A stretch of DNA of 43,172 nucleotides from Chara braunii (GCA_003427395.1 BFEA01000080.1:244213-287384); one strand, 5' to 3'; positions 31,788 through 43,172 are shown, counted from the first letter of the stretch. Notes: a model not told the origin generated them from the sequence alone. Numbers and translations are program-made.

Positions 31788-32514
31788 AAGCTAGACCACC
31801 CAAACTTATGGAACATGTATAGCTTAGTTATTGAGTATACACAAACACAGGGCACTACAACTTTTCTCTTCTTTGGGCATATGACTAGACCACCATAGTC
31901 GCTCTAAACTATTTAAGTATCCCAACTTTATATAATTGTCTGCACTTAGTGTTTTAAGGTGACATATAACTGAATTGATCATCTTTAGATCAAGATTCAG
32001 TCTGCCCCTTCGTACCATAAATTTATTCTTAATTAGTACTCTTTTTAGTTGGTGATAAGCTATAGTCAGACCACCCAAACTTATGGAACCCTGTCTGACT
32101 AGCTTGTTCTTAGATAACATAATAAATAAAGTACGGTCAAGTTATAACATTTTGGTTCCAGCATGTGCATGGCATTGGACCAAGACTACCCAAACTTATG
32201 GAACATGTTTTGTCCTCAGCTTGGTTCTTTTTCGTAAAACCAAAACAGAAATTGGCTGAGTCACCCAAACTTATGGAACATGCTCAAACCTCCTCGTTCA
32301 GAAACTAAAGAAATTGAAAGAGACCCAAAGTAAACAAGGCGACCAAGCCACCCAAACTTATGGAACATGCCTGATCCCTGAAAAGTTATTCACAGTCAGT
32401 CCCCACAAGTCAAGGCAACCAGACCACCCAATCTTATGGGAACCTATCTGGTCCTTCAGGCAATCGAAAATAAACATAGCACTGGGCCCTTCAATCTTAT
32501 GGAGACTTTCCCAG
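31788..32514 (-). ncRNA. Array of eight stem-variable, loop-conserved hairpins (LTR B)
   Basis: Units at 31788-31825, 31883-31900, 32063-32101, 32177-32215, 32254-32290, 32341-32376, 32417-32454 and 32482-32514, with the same spacing as in A. The clearest stems are TAGTCAGAC/GTCTGACTA (9 bp, exact), GACCAAGC/GCCTGATC (8 bp in RNA, with two G-U pairs), AACCAGA/TCTGGTC (6 Watson-Crick plus one G-U) and CTGGG/CCCAG. The loop core on the plus strand is CACCCAAACTTATGGAAC. Unit 2 keeps GACTA/TAGTC around a shortened loop. Confidence 0.72.
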
Positions 32515-35500
32515 CCTTTGGTTGACCCAATCCTTTTTTTATTTAGTCTGGTTTATATCATGAAGTCAAACCGAAAGTCAAAGTAGGGATGCAGGCAATA
32601 TACTCAGTCAAACATAACAAGAGATACAGGTAAGGGTTATAGTCGGGTTTATTGATAGGAAACAATGGTTACCTTTCAATTTCCTGCCTCCAAAAATCCT
32701 CCTAAGTTCCGGCAGAGCTCCTGCAATCGGTGGGCACACTCCCCAGCAATCTCGCCTGCCGCCTTCCTCTCATAATCAGGATTAGACTTAGATTAAGAAA
32801 GACATAAAGAGAGGTTTCAAACGCTCGAGATACAAGAGATGGACAACTCAACTCCCTGGAGAGGACCTTGTAATCTTCATGCGCCTGAGGGTCCCGCAAT
32901 GATGGCCAAAAGACTGTGATGATGGTCAAACCACGATCCAAAACGCAGAGCACCACACTCGGGCGAACCTCCTATCCGCAACAATCACCTCTTTCGCATC
33001 CTACCTACTAGAGGGGTTGCCCTCAGCTAGAACACTCTCTTCCCGTGTTCTTTTCGGATTGCAAGTCGAACACAACCATTCCACAGGATTTAGTATACTT
33101 AGCAAATGTCCGACCTGGGTGCTGAACTATTCCACTATGCTATGTAGCAGCAGAATACACAGCGGCAGCCTATGCACAACATATTTAATAATGTCAAATA
33201 ATAGTGCCTCATAGCGAGGAGCACAACAAAACACAACAACTCACACAACCCATACACAATAGTGGCATATTGAATCTCAACAGTAAAACAACAAAAAGAG
33301 CCCAGCCCCAACACAGTACTACCTGAACCAACAGCGACACTTTGTTGTTTGCTGATCACAACTCCATAGGTCAGTTAGTCTGTCTTAGTCGCGACCTTCC
33401 CACACCCTTTTCTCACCCTGTGGTTCTAACCCAAACACCAACCTCACTATCCTATAACTCGACAGTTTCATGTATGTGTCTATCGAGCATTTTACCGATA
33501 TGCAAGGATGAGAGAGAATCTTTCGCAAGCACATGAAGATACATCGTGACCTTGTTTGTCGAATACAGAATCATGCCCCGCTTTCCTAAAAAGCGCGCAA
33601 ATGGATAGAGAGGGCGACTACCTTCATCGATAGGTAAGGCGTCACCACGGCCGACAGGTAAGTCACCAACCCCGTGACTCGCCTTACGCTACTCCCATGA
33701 TAGGACAAGCAATTTTGAATGAATCTGTTGCCAAATCGTGGAGATGTACACGGCTTTCCAACAACATTATTGTCACTCCTCCCGTGTGCAACTACCACTA
33801 CCTATCAAGCGAAATCTACCTACCTGGTTCAAAATCTAAGCTCACCATTGGATTCACCGCCCTTCAAAAAAACGAGATTTGACCTGTTTCCATTTAGATC
33901 GACGAAGAAGTGCTGCAGACAGACTCCCTCTCCGTTTTTCAGCACTTCACTCACGCGGAGCACATAGTGCTTATACTAACCCACCTTTCTCTTCCCAACG
34001 TCTAACTCACTGACTCTTTACCCGACCAAACTACAGATCCACGCTCGTCGTCCCCAAAAACTTTGAGTTCGCTTCTCCATTCCCCCGATTTCGTCAAGGA
34101 TCGAGCGTGCTTCGCAATCTCCAGTCTGCCATCTCCTACCTCCCTCTCCACTCCGTTATCTTTCTTTGCACACGTTTTTGAACTAACTTTCGTTCTACTT
34201 ACCTAACACCCAGACTGACTTCGCTATTCTACTCGCAATGGTCGAAAGTTCCCGACTAACGCTCTAACTCGCTTGATTCCATTACGAATCGAGCGAAACC
34301 TCGATTCTCCCCGCTGCCATCTCCGCCATATCCCACTACCTCCGCGCACTAATTTCTTTATTAACTCACGTAGTTACTAACTTTCCAACCAAACAAACTA
34401 CAAAATCGGGATCACGATCCCCGAAAACCCAAGATTTTAACCCTCCCTCACCTGTTTTCATCAAGAAGCAGGTGAGGTTGACACTTGTCTACCCTCACTC
34501 CTTCTCCCCCATCGCCATCTCTACGTGGCTCTTTCTCCCTCTATCATCTATCCTACTAACCTATCTCGAAAACTAACCTCGTCATCCAAGTCGCCCGGGG
34601 CAAAAACCCCTGGTTTGCATCTTCGCTCGACTGTTTCTGGTAAGGATCGAGCAAACTAATCACTCATACTCCCTCCATAGCTCCTCATTCTTCCTTCGTT
34701 TCCATCACCCATTTCTACCCGTATGTATCTGGCGTGAATCCGCGCCAGGCTCATTTCGGTCTCCTCTGCTCCCGATGCCTCCGCCAGTACTGCGTCCGGT
34801 AGCGGTTGGTCCTTCACCACTGGTCCGCCAGCGCCTAAGCGCAGCGGCCTCCCCAACCATCCAGCCCGACAGAACTTCGAGAAAGACCGGTTATAGGACG
34901 GTCCGATTAGTCTCTCGCCCCTATACCCCTCCAACGAAAGGCTGCAGCAGTATAGTTGCGAACCTCCCCACTGTGCTTGTGGCCTGCATCATGGCCTGCA
35001 ACTGGAGCCACGATGAGGCGGGTCCCAGTGTGGATCTGGGTGGTAACAACGAAAATTCAAATGGGAATTTCAAATACCAGAACGGAAAAGGTTTTATGTG
35101 AATGCTGCGTACCATAGTCCCGCTGCGGTCTCCCCACAAAGCCTCGGGCCACTCTACCGTGTTGCGCCCAGGCATGCTCCGCCATCCTTCGGAACCCGAC
35201 TGCATCCTCACACTCAAACCTTTTCATAGCAGATCGTGGTTGGCGGATGGTGTACCCACGACAACCCCCGCCACCCTCGTGCTGCAGTCAGCTGGCTCGC
35301 CCGGAATGTTCTCCATTAGGTTGTCAACACTCTCTAAATGGGAAACGAGGGAAGTCACGACCATGGACCCCGCCACTTCCACGTACGTTGACCGCTTCAG
35401 TCTGTGCTTCAATGCGGGTGGGATTGAAGTACTCCAAATACGCAGGAACCCTAATGGGCCCGACGAAGTACGTGGTCAAGGTCCTTGACTGTCGTATCGA

Positions 35501-35787
35501 CCACTCGCACCCGGTGACGTAGCCACTAGGCTAGACCCGTCGGTCCCGACGTTGACCCCATAACCGATCACCGGTCAAAGTCGTTAGTAAAAATTACAGA
35601 ATGAAAATAAAAAGAACATTAGGGGACGCGTTGAACTGCGACAACACGCCCGCCTCGGCTGCGAATAGTTGTGCCCCGCAGTCGATACCCCGCGCGCGTC
35701 GCTCATCTAGGCGAGGGTCTAAACTTCCTCCCGTACGTGCGTCGTCGAGCGGACGAGGCTGCACTAGTGCGACTTGCAGAAAACACG

Positions 35788-35813
35788 CCAAATACCCTTT
35801 TAAGGGTATTTGG
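35788..35813. repeat. 26-bp palindrome inside the 5' end of LTR B
   Basis: CCAAATACCCTT-TT-AAGGGTATTTGG, with 12-bp perfect arms, ends 7 bp from the LTR terminus. It has counterparts in A (23624-23649) and, weakly, in C (ACCCA/TGGGT near 36316-36329). Confidence 0.88.
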
Positions 35814-35820
35814 TACGACA

Positions 35821-36299
35821 ATGTGCCAGCCACGTGCGCAGGCGGTTTCAGTGCGAATACCCTTATAAGGGTATACGCCCTGGTTTTTGCAAGTAACCGA
35901 AAATAAGTTTGATTTAAAAGTTTAGGTATAACGAGCGAGGCGCGGCTGCATCTGTGGTTTACGTTGACTGGATGGTTGACTAAAGTAGAGAGTGTGTGGG
36001 CGCACAGACTTAAGGCGCGCGTGATTCCTTATCTTGTTGATGATTGTAGAGTCGGCGTAGGCGCCGACCAAGTTTTTATTTCTGATTAAACTAGGATTAA
36101 AAAAAAATTGTCCCTTGATTGGTGTGCTTACCTGTGACTGGCGCATGCGTACGAAGGACGACGTCGACAGCGGCATGGTTCGGTATAGTCGCGTGGTGGA
36201 CGCGGAAGGTTGATGACCGGGAGTTCGGCTGATAGACCGATGTGTGGGTTTGAAATGTTTCAGTAGAACCACGCGCCGTGCAGTATCCGCTTATTTAGG
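35821..36299. other. Spacer between head-to-head LTRs B and C
   Basis: 479 bp with no recognised gene. It contains a perfect 18-bp palindrome, ATACCCTTATAAGGGTAT, at 35857-35874, whose core repeats the one inside LTR B. Confidence 0.6.
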
Positions 36300-38160
36300 T
36301 GTCCGTTAAAATTAAACCCAGAATTGGGTATAATATTATTGGTTATAACATCGAACTTTCACCAAAGAGATTCAGGGATCGAGATTGAGCGGCGACAACG
36401 CGGGGTATCAGAGAAGCGCGAAGGGACCAAGGGGTTGAGGGTCGACAAGGCTATCCCCCCTGGTTTTTTCCATCTGCGGAGTCGGAGCGGTGCTAGCGAC
36501 TCCATTTTCCCTCGTTCGTCGTATTCTGACGATTAGAAGTGTCTAGATATTTTATAATTATTATTATTTTGTTCCGATGCTCCTTGACTCAGGCGCGACA
36601 CTGGATTTGGAGGTTGTCACTGCGGTTGAGGACCTTGATCACGCGCCTCTTTTGATTGACCTATAGGCTCCCGCGCGTCGGGATGTTGGCCATATTTTTC
36701 CTATCCTGCCCGTCTTGAACTGCGGACCGAGGAGTTCAATGTGCATGTGAGCCGATGGGTGGATTAGCCCACGAAGCGGAAGAAACCTGAGCCGCGGGGG
36801 TTGCCGCGAGTGTGTTATGAGAGGTTTGAGTGTGAGCACAACCGCCGGAGTCCGCAAAATTGTGAACTATGCCTGGGTGGGGCCTTTGGGGTACCAGTGG
36901 GAGGTTGTTGCGGTATTGACCATGTTGCAGGGTTGTCTCCACGACTGATCCCATAAGGCTCTTTTCAAACTTCGGGTTTCCGAGTTTTTGTTTGAACATT
37001 TGTTACTACCACCAGGATCTGCGTCGGGGCCCCCTTCGCCTAAGCTCATGCTACGAGTTTGCAACGGGCCCACGCCCTCGATCCCACGACCTGCTGTGAG
37101 AGCGTGGACTGTAAGTATGCCACTGAGAATCTAAGAGGCGGTGGGTTTTGTTCGGGCAGAGCGACCAAGGGAGATTTAGCGGAAGGTACTGGGGTACTGC
37201 CATGTAAATCGGTCGTCGGACATGGGTTATAAGAGCGAAGGACCCGTCAAACCATTTAGTAGCGGGTTCCCCCGGTGTTTCCGTCGAGGCGGCCGGAACG
37301 GTCGGACTCAAGCTGCAGGCCAACTCGCTCACTACCAAGTGTAGAAGCTAGCCTCTGAGGAAGCGGGGGCGTAGAGTGAGGGAGGAATGACGCGTGAGCA
37401 GATACACAGTTGAGTAGGAGGACCAATGAGGACAATAAGATTAGGACGATAGGAAGGCAAATTGGCAGAATACACTGAGAGACTCGACTAAGTGCCGCAG
37501 TGAAAAAACGACGAGGGGGGACAGGGAAAGAGTGAGGTGATGAAGAAGGAAGAAAGAGGGGGAATAGATCAGAATGAATTAGACACAAATTCGCGTCCAA
37601 ATACATTTTGACAGAAGGATGGTGAATTACGGGTATGGTGAGAATGGGAAAAAAATGTCCGAGCTCGCCTTATTTTTGACCAAACCAAGTCGGAAAAAAA
37701 GTAAAGTGGGGGTTTCAGAGTCGGGCGAATGCAGTTTTGAAGTCGGAAATTGTAAGGAGTTAGTGAATAGAAAGTTGGAGCATAAATAATGCGGGCGAAG
37801 ATGTCGGACCGACGATTATGGCGGGATGGAATATATCTAACTCATACGATTCACAATGGAATCAAGTGAACTAAAGTAGTACGTAGAGGTTTTGATACAA
37901 GGCGAGTTAGATTATGAAGATAGTTTTTAGTATTAGTCAGTAGATTTTCGAGGTGTGAAAAAATGGACTGCACGGTGCTATGGCGGAGAAGAAAAGAGAC
38001 GGGTGACACCGAGATACGAATAACTTGTCCGATTCTAGATGGAATCAGGCGAAGTGAAAGGTGATTTTATGGATTTGAAGGATGGTGAAGCCGATCTTGA
38101 AGCAAGTTTTAGAGTTAGATTCGTGAAAGGAGACTTTGAGCTAGGAGGGAAAAGCTATGC

Positions 38161-38181
38161 GGGGGGGGGGGGGGGGGGGGG
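38161..38181 (+). repeat. Poly(G), 21 bases
   Basis: An uninterrupted G run inside LTR C, without counterpart in A or B. It could form a G-quadruplex or be an assembly artefact. Confidence 0.9.
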
Positions 38182-39483
38182 CAAGAAGAGCGTACCTACC
38201 TGGATATAGTATAACGTGTATATTTCCACATTCTAGTGGAAAACTTTTGCTCACTGCATGGCCAAGAAGAGGGAGGAGGTTCACCTTTCTCGAGGGAGCA
38301 ACTGTGCACTGACGAACGGGGAGGCGTGATGTAATTCGCCGCCATTGAAGTAATACTCCTCGTTATCATTGAGGAAGTGTTCGATGTCACCCACTTCGGG
38401 ATCATTGACGTTGTATGGTCGTTATGGTGAGGATAAGGACTACGGTATGGGAGCGCATCTGCCCATGTCCCTGCGGAAGGCTCATTTCCCCTGCGCGCAC
38501 CATAGCGGTGGCCTGCATAGTCAGCATTTCCATGATATTCGGCTACTATTGATAGTGATAGAAGGCGTCATTCGCTGTGGAGTAGGGGGCGTGGCACTTG
38601 CTTTTGCGATAACCATCATCTGGGAGTCTGACTGAAGTAACGAATAGAAGGAGGCAAAGGTTATTCTAAGCTTAAGCTCAGGTACGGGTACGAATGTAAT
38701 CTGCAGAGAGGCATACTTGGTCTTAGCAGTAGTCGGCTAGTCGATATTTGCATATGCTCCGTTTACTGTTGTGCATGATTGTTGTGTGGGCAGTATTGTG
38801 TAGAGTTTTGTTTTGCTCTCTCCTGGTGGTGCTTGCTAGGCACGCATTGCGGAACAGTCGACTGACGTCGCAGGCTGGTGTGTTCGCAGTTTCAGTCTAG
38901 TGAAGGGAGGGGTATTGCTACAGGTTGGAGGAGCGTCTGAGGGTCAACAATTGACAGTTTGATTTTCGGTTGACTAAGTTGCGGGGCACTTTGGCTGCTA
39001 TTGCGGGCCCCCCAGGCACTCTCCTGAGAGTTGAGTCAGTCCCTCTCTTGTATCTCAAGCGTCTGAAACCCCTCCTTCTGCCCTTCTTACTCTAAGTCTA
39101 ATCCTGTTCTGAAAGGAAGGCGGCAGGCGGGATTGCAACCCATACACCGCAACAAGACTATGTGGAGAGTCAGTCCACCGATTGCGGGAGCCAGGAGGAG
39201 TTATGGAGGCAGGGGACTGAAAGACAATCTTTGCGTTCCTTCTATAAACCCAACTATAACCCCTATTTGTATCTCTTACCAGGTTTGACTAAGTATATTT
39301 GTTGTCCCCCTACTTTGACTTTCAGTTTGATTTTCAGGATAAACCAGACTTAATTAAAGGAATAATTGTACAAGTTGCAGTTTCAATTTTTTTTTGTCTA
39401 ACTGAAAGCAGATTGTGGGGTTGCATCTGGGGGAAAGGTGGAAGGAAGGTTGTATTGAGTATGTTTGACTGGGTCAACCAAAG

Positions 39484-40208
39484 GATGGAAGAGTCTCCAT
39501 AAGATTTGAGGGCCCAGTGCTGTGTTTATTATCGATTGTCTAAAGGACCAGACAATTTTTCATAAGATTGGGTGGTCTGGTTGCTTTAACTTGCGAGGGC
39601 TGCATGTGTTTGATTTTCGCGGACCAAGCATTTTTCCATAAGATTAGATGGCTTGGTTGCCTTGTTTCTTTGGGTTTTCTTATGTTTTATTAATTCTGAA
39701 GGAGAGTTGGGCGCGTTCCATAAGATTGGATGACCCTAACTCTCTCTTGTTTTATTTTTTAGGGAGAAATTCAAACAAAGGATTGGACATGTTCCCATAA
39801 GATTGGGTGGTCTAGTCTGGAGCCGCAAACATGCTGAAACCAAAAGATTAAATTTGTTTATATCTCATACTACTTACTTATGAACAGACTAGTCAGACAT
39901 TTTTCCATAAGATTGGATGGTCCGACTATAGCTTATCACCAAATGAAGAGAGTATGAATTAAGAATAAAAATTGTAGTAAAAAGGGACATGTTGAATTTT
40001 GATCTAAGATAACTGGTTCAGTCATATGTTGCCTTAAAAGACGAAGTGCAGACAATTATATATAACTTGGATACTTAAATGGTTCAGGGCGATTAGGTTG
40101 GCTAACCTAGTCATGTGCCCAAAAAAGAGAAAAGTTGTAGTGTCTTGTGTTTGTGTATGTTCTATGGCTGAGCTAGATAGGTTCCCATAAGATTGGGTGG
40201 TCTAGCTT
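39484..40208 (+). ncRNA. Array of stem-variable, loop-conserved hairpins (LTR C)
   Basis: Read directly in element sense, in reverse order to A and B. Stems: GACCAGAC/GTCTGGTT (39546-39582), GACCAAGC/GCTTGGTT (39622-39658), GAGAGTTGGG/CCCTAACTCTC with one bulge (39702-39746), GATTGGAC/GTCTAGTC with G-U pairs (39781-39817), TAGTCAGAC/GTCCGACTA with one mismatch (39890-39928), GATTAGGTT/AACCTAGTC with loop GGCT (40091-40112) and AGCTAGAT/GTCTAGCT (40171-40207). The loop core is TTCCATAAGATTGGGTGG. The first unit (39484-39516) has lost pairing. Confidence 0.75.
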
Positions 40209-40517
40209 TATGCCTTATGTAAGCTGGGTATAAAGGGATAAATCATTGAAAGTTCATGAACTATTATTTGACAAGGTTGACTTTCAGCTGGTGAGAGTAC
40301 TTACCTTTGTGATTTGTCCTTGCATGTGACTGAGTGAAATTACTACTTGGTCTGAGTTTCAGTTTGATAGGTAGTTGCTTTAGATACTCGCCACGTGCTA
40401 GAGTCATAAGAGTTAGTTTTAATTCCTGCATTTTCTAAGTTAACATTTTCTTACTTAGGTCAATTTCTGCATTTTCTGGGATCTTTTATTATACTTGGTC
40501 ATGTATAAATCTTGGTA

Positions 40518-40900
40518 AGCCACTTTCTCTACAGGAAACGCCGCCGAAATTTCTACAAAACCAAGGAGTTAGTAAAATTTTGTTTTTTTTAAGTTCAACT
40601 TGTCTGACTTTTATGTATAACTTAGTAAAAATTTGGAGAGTCTTATTTTCTAAAGGGAGTATTGCCCGAATTTTTATTAATTCAGGGAGTTAGACAAAGT
40701 TGGACTTTGAGAAGTCAAAGTCACTTTAGATTCTGAACTTAGTTTTTTTTTAATCTTGGATTTGCACTTTCCTAAAGAGAATGCTGCTGAAATCTTTACA
40801 AATCTAAGAAGTTAGTTAAATTTTCTCTTAGTTGAACTCAGGTTTTGCTCAGGGTTCATATATGACTCAGTACAAATCTGAAAAGTCTTATTTTCTAAAG
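40518..40900 (+). repeat. About 120-bp tandem array in LTR C
   Basis: Units near 40518, 40641, 40764 and 40885 alternate between CACTTTCTCTACAGGAAA-like and TTTTCTAAAGGGAG-like cores, matching the two types in A and B. The last unit is cut by the foldback starting near 40903. Confidence 0.72.
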
Positions 40901-40902
40901 AT

Positions 40903-41634
40903 GATCCTCGTGAGATTAAGTTGAATCTAGTCCAAATCTTGAATCAAACGATCAAGAGGACCTGTAACACAAGACATGTCAATCCCCAAGCTAAATCTAT
41001 ACGTCAATGGAGAATAATCTTCATATCACAATCACACTCAAGGTTCTCCTGCAAAGTAAGTTTAAGCCTACCTCTAAGCTCATGTCCAAAGAAAAAGACA
41101 GACCTTTGGCGGAATCTCCTCTATACATAGTGGATTGCCAAAATCGTCACTTGTCAAAATATAACCTAATTCCTTTAAACTAAGAAAATTTCGGCAGTGT
41201 TTCCCGTAGGAAAAGTGTCTTCTTATAATTTATACTAACTCTAATTATACTAATTCAAATACCATTGGAGTAAGTATAAATTATAAGAAGACATTTTTCC
41301 TACGTAAAGTAGTTTAAAGAAATAAGGTTATATTTTGACAGGTGGCGATTCTGACAATCCACTCTGTATAGAGAAGATTCCGCCAAAGGTCTGCCTTTTC
41401 TTTGGACACTGGCTTAGAGGTAGACGTAGACTTAGTTTGCAGGAGAACCTTGAGTGAGATTGTGATATGGAGATTATTTAGTTTGCAGGAGAACCTTGAG
41501 TGAGATTGTGATATGGAGATTATTCTCCCTGGACTTATAAATTTAGCTTAGGGATTGACTTGTCTTGTGTTACAGGTCCTCTTGATCGTTTGATTCAAGA
41601 TTTGGACTAGATTCAGCTTTGATCTCACGAGGAT
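40903..41634. repeat. Foldback: 335-bp segment duplicated in inverted orientation
   Basis: The left arm (40903-41237) and right arm (41273-41634) are imperfect inverted copies around a 35-bp spacer. The right arm has the orientation expected for LTR C; the left arm is the extra copy. Ends match as GATCCTCGTGAGAT and ATCTCACGAGGATC, and as TTATAATTTATACT and AGTATAAATTATAA. Confidence 0.85.
41433..41524 (+). repeat. Exact 46-bp tandem duplication
   Basis: 41433-41478 is repeated without change at 41479-41524, within the right arm of the foldback. The left arm has only one copy, so the duplication is later than the foldback. Confidence 0.95.
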
Positions 41635-43156
41635 CCTCTTCTTTTATCACTGATAACAGGTCGGTTGCCGATTCGTCGGTTTACGACTCAACTTCGATCT
41701 ACTTTTGTCACTCAACCTAAAGGCTTTAGCCCTATGGTTTGAATTGTTTCATTGTATTTTTGCTCGAATTTTATTTGAATGGTCATTTAAGAAAAGTACT
41801 GAGTATTTTATTTTGAGGAGTTGTACAAGAGTGAGGTTTGCATGGCTAAAGCGAGGAGTGTGGGTGCAGAGAATGGTTGAAATTGACCCCGTGTAGTGCA
41901 TGGACTTTTGGTTGAATCTTTGATGTGTTTGCAGGTATGTTTGGTGGTTCGGACTTTGGATTTGACTTCCCGCGATCATATGCATATATGTGGCTGAGAG
42001 GACTCTCATTGTGATTGTGAGAAGTGATCGTCACATAATTATAACTCTCTATATATATGTAAATACATATGTTTTGAGTTTTTTCGTGCTTTTTAAATAG
42101 ATTATATTTTTGAGAGAAAAGGAAGATCCCCTTTTATCCTTTGCTTTTTAAAATTTCTATGGTTGGATGTTGTAGTCTGTAGCAGCCATCAAAGTCAAAC
42201 CCCTTGATTTCTCTCCATGCCCTGGATGATGGAGCTGATCTCCAGAGCGATAAGAGACGATTGTCACCACATGTATGAACATGTGTATCACTCACTCTCT
42301 GCAGGATGCAGAAGAGGGTGTGGCTCTTAACCGCACTTGGCGGTTGTCCAACGTCGAGAGATCAATCCCTCAAGGAGCGTGTCAGCCGACAATTGAGTAT
42401 CGAATGCGACTCTCGAGATTAACGAGGACCGCATGAGTATGGGTACGACATAGTACGCCATCATTGGGACTGCTTGCGTATGCTTGCATTGCGAGTCGAT
42501 ATGAGATTAGCCCCGCGTCCGCGCGGTTTTATACTGAGTCTTGCGCGTGACGCCTATCCAATTTCTGCATCAGAGAGTTGTGGAATGGCTACTAAAGGAC
42601 TAAGAGTATTGTCACGTTGTTTGTTATGTCTCGCTCTTAATATGTATGTGTATGTGTGTGTGTTTTTATGTTTATGTTCTTTAGAGTAGTGTATGCGTGG
42701 TGTGTGGGATGCGTCCTAGTCGACCGACGACGAATAGCACTTGGGACCTCAGCCCCCCAATGCGTCGGTTCGCGTGCGGGTCCGATAGAGACGTAAGACC
42801 GCGTGTATCCCCTATGCTACAGCGAACGAGAAACGTCCTCGTCTGGTCCACCTCTGTGATTGCAGCTGATTTGCTTTCGTACTGTGGACTGGTAGCTCGA
42901 CGGGGATACGCCCACCGAAGGGAGGTGACATCTCCCGTAAGATGGAGGTAAGTCGTGCCTCGCGTAGGCCTTATCCTGTGGTAGGGGCTCGCGAGAGGTA
43001 TGGCTGGCGCACTCGGCCGGCAGCGGCTTGCGAAAACTCCATATATATTCACGACGAGGATCAGACCAACTCCTGCGTGACGCGGTTGGGAGGGTCCCCC
43101 CCCGCTTGTGCGGTGCTAGACCGATGCGCTCGACAGCGGCAGCACCCACGACGGTC

Positions 43157-43172
43157 GGGGGGGGGGGGGGGG
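43157..43172 (+). repeat. Poly(G) at the window end
   Basis: 16 G at the very end, directly after the PBS-like stretch of LTR C. It may reflect a contig end or sequencing artefact. Confidence 0.9.

Larger units (their letters stand above)
16239..35820 (-). mobile_element. Composite LTR-gag-LTR retroelement (element B)
   Basis: Read on the minus strand: 5' LTR B (35820-29218), PBS (29215-29198), leader, gag (27133-26056), 3' internal part to 23657, and LTR A as 3' LTR (23656-16239). A second internal region follows directly (16236-12467), so LTRs and internal regions alternate as in a tandem produced by LTR-LTR recombination. No pol was recognised, so it appears to be a non-autonomous LARD-like element mobilised in trans (inference). 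LTR length (6.6 and 7.4 kb) exceeds the 5.56-kb internal region. Confidence 0.62.
29218..35820 (-). mobile_element. Giant LTR B, about 6.6 kb
   Basis: It runs from TGTCGTACC at 35820 to CTCGACA at 29218 in element sense. It aligns throughout with LTR A, lacking the hAT-like insertion, the 377-bp tandem duplication and a ~95-bp block, and having about 45 bp that A lacks near 32605-32650. It contains the hairpin array (31788-32514), the 120-bp array (about 30955-31500) and a TATATA at 29306-29311. No coding domain was recognised. Confidence 0.72.
36300..43135 (+). mobile_element. Giant LTR C, inverted and diverged, about 6.8 kb
   Basis: In plus sense it begins TGTCCGTT at 36300 and ends GCTCGACA at 43135. 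It matches the reverse complement of A and B with much greater divergence. Anchor points are GGACCTTGATCACG (about 36630), TACCACCAGGATCTG (about 37008), the hairpin array (39484-40208), the 120-bp array, and the last 950 bp up to the TATATA and the terminus. After the end, GCGGCAGCACC and GTCGGGG loosely resemble the tRNA-Asp PBS. Its internal region lies beyond the window. The 5' limit is less certain than the 3' limit. Confidence 0.65.

Noticed and set aside
12467-43172. Hammerhead ribozyme motifs, as in retrozymes
   Set aside because: A CTGATGA-like string occurs (near 30655 in B), but without the GAAA half and flanking helices.

Overview
This window looks like intergenic heterochromatin from a repeat-rich eukaryote, not a prokaryotic or gene-rich locus. 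No intact host gene can be supported. The Gag remnants, a Gag-only Ty3-like organisation, a plant-type tRNA-Asp primer-binding site and a plant-style LINE point to a streptophyte. A charophyte alga such as Chara, or a bryophyte, is my best guess; this is inference from remembered family resemblance, not a search result. The sequence starts inside a (GA)n run and ends inside a G run, as an assembly contig might.

Layout. 1-7990 is a patchwork of small non-autonomous DNA elements and foldbacks: a TA-flanked MITE at 4651-5035, two PIF/Harbinger-like elements with TTA duplications at 5371-6010 and 6843-7375, a near-perfect 147-bp-arm palindrome at 7111-7413, a tRNA-derived SINE around 6380-6797, and a short LINE tail at 2926-3401 with a 16-bp target duplication. 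8004-10879 is a 5'-truncated LINE whose ORF2 stays in one frame but carries five internal stops; it has a poly(A) tail and a 13-bp target duplication. 10893-12466 is unassigned and holds a (GA)n microsatellite.

12467-43172 is dominated by one family of very unusual LTR retroelements. In minus orientation I read: LTR B (29218-35820), tRNA-Asp PBS, leader, degraded gag, gag-less 3' internal part (23657-25472), LTR A (16239-23656), a second PBS, leader and gag, and a break at 12467. A third, more diverged LTR C (36300-43135) lies in plus orientation, head to head with B. The inferred LTRs are about 6.6-7.4 kb, very large for LTRs. They begin TGTC(G), end CTCGACA two bases before the PBS, and carry a palindrome just inside the 5' end. 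No protease, RT or integrase was recognised, so the elements look non-autonomous (LARD-like).

The most interesting signal is inside these LTRs: eight hairpins whose roughly 20-nt loop is conserved (core TTCCATAAGTTTGGGTG in element sense) while the 7-10-bp stems differ from hairpin to hairpin with compensating changes. It is present in all three LTR copies. Beside it lies a second array of about 120-bp units in alternating types. A 355-bp hAT-like element is inserted 23 bp from the hairpin array in LTR A only, with an 8-bp duplication; B and C preserve the empty site.
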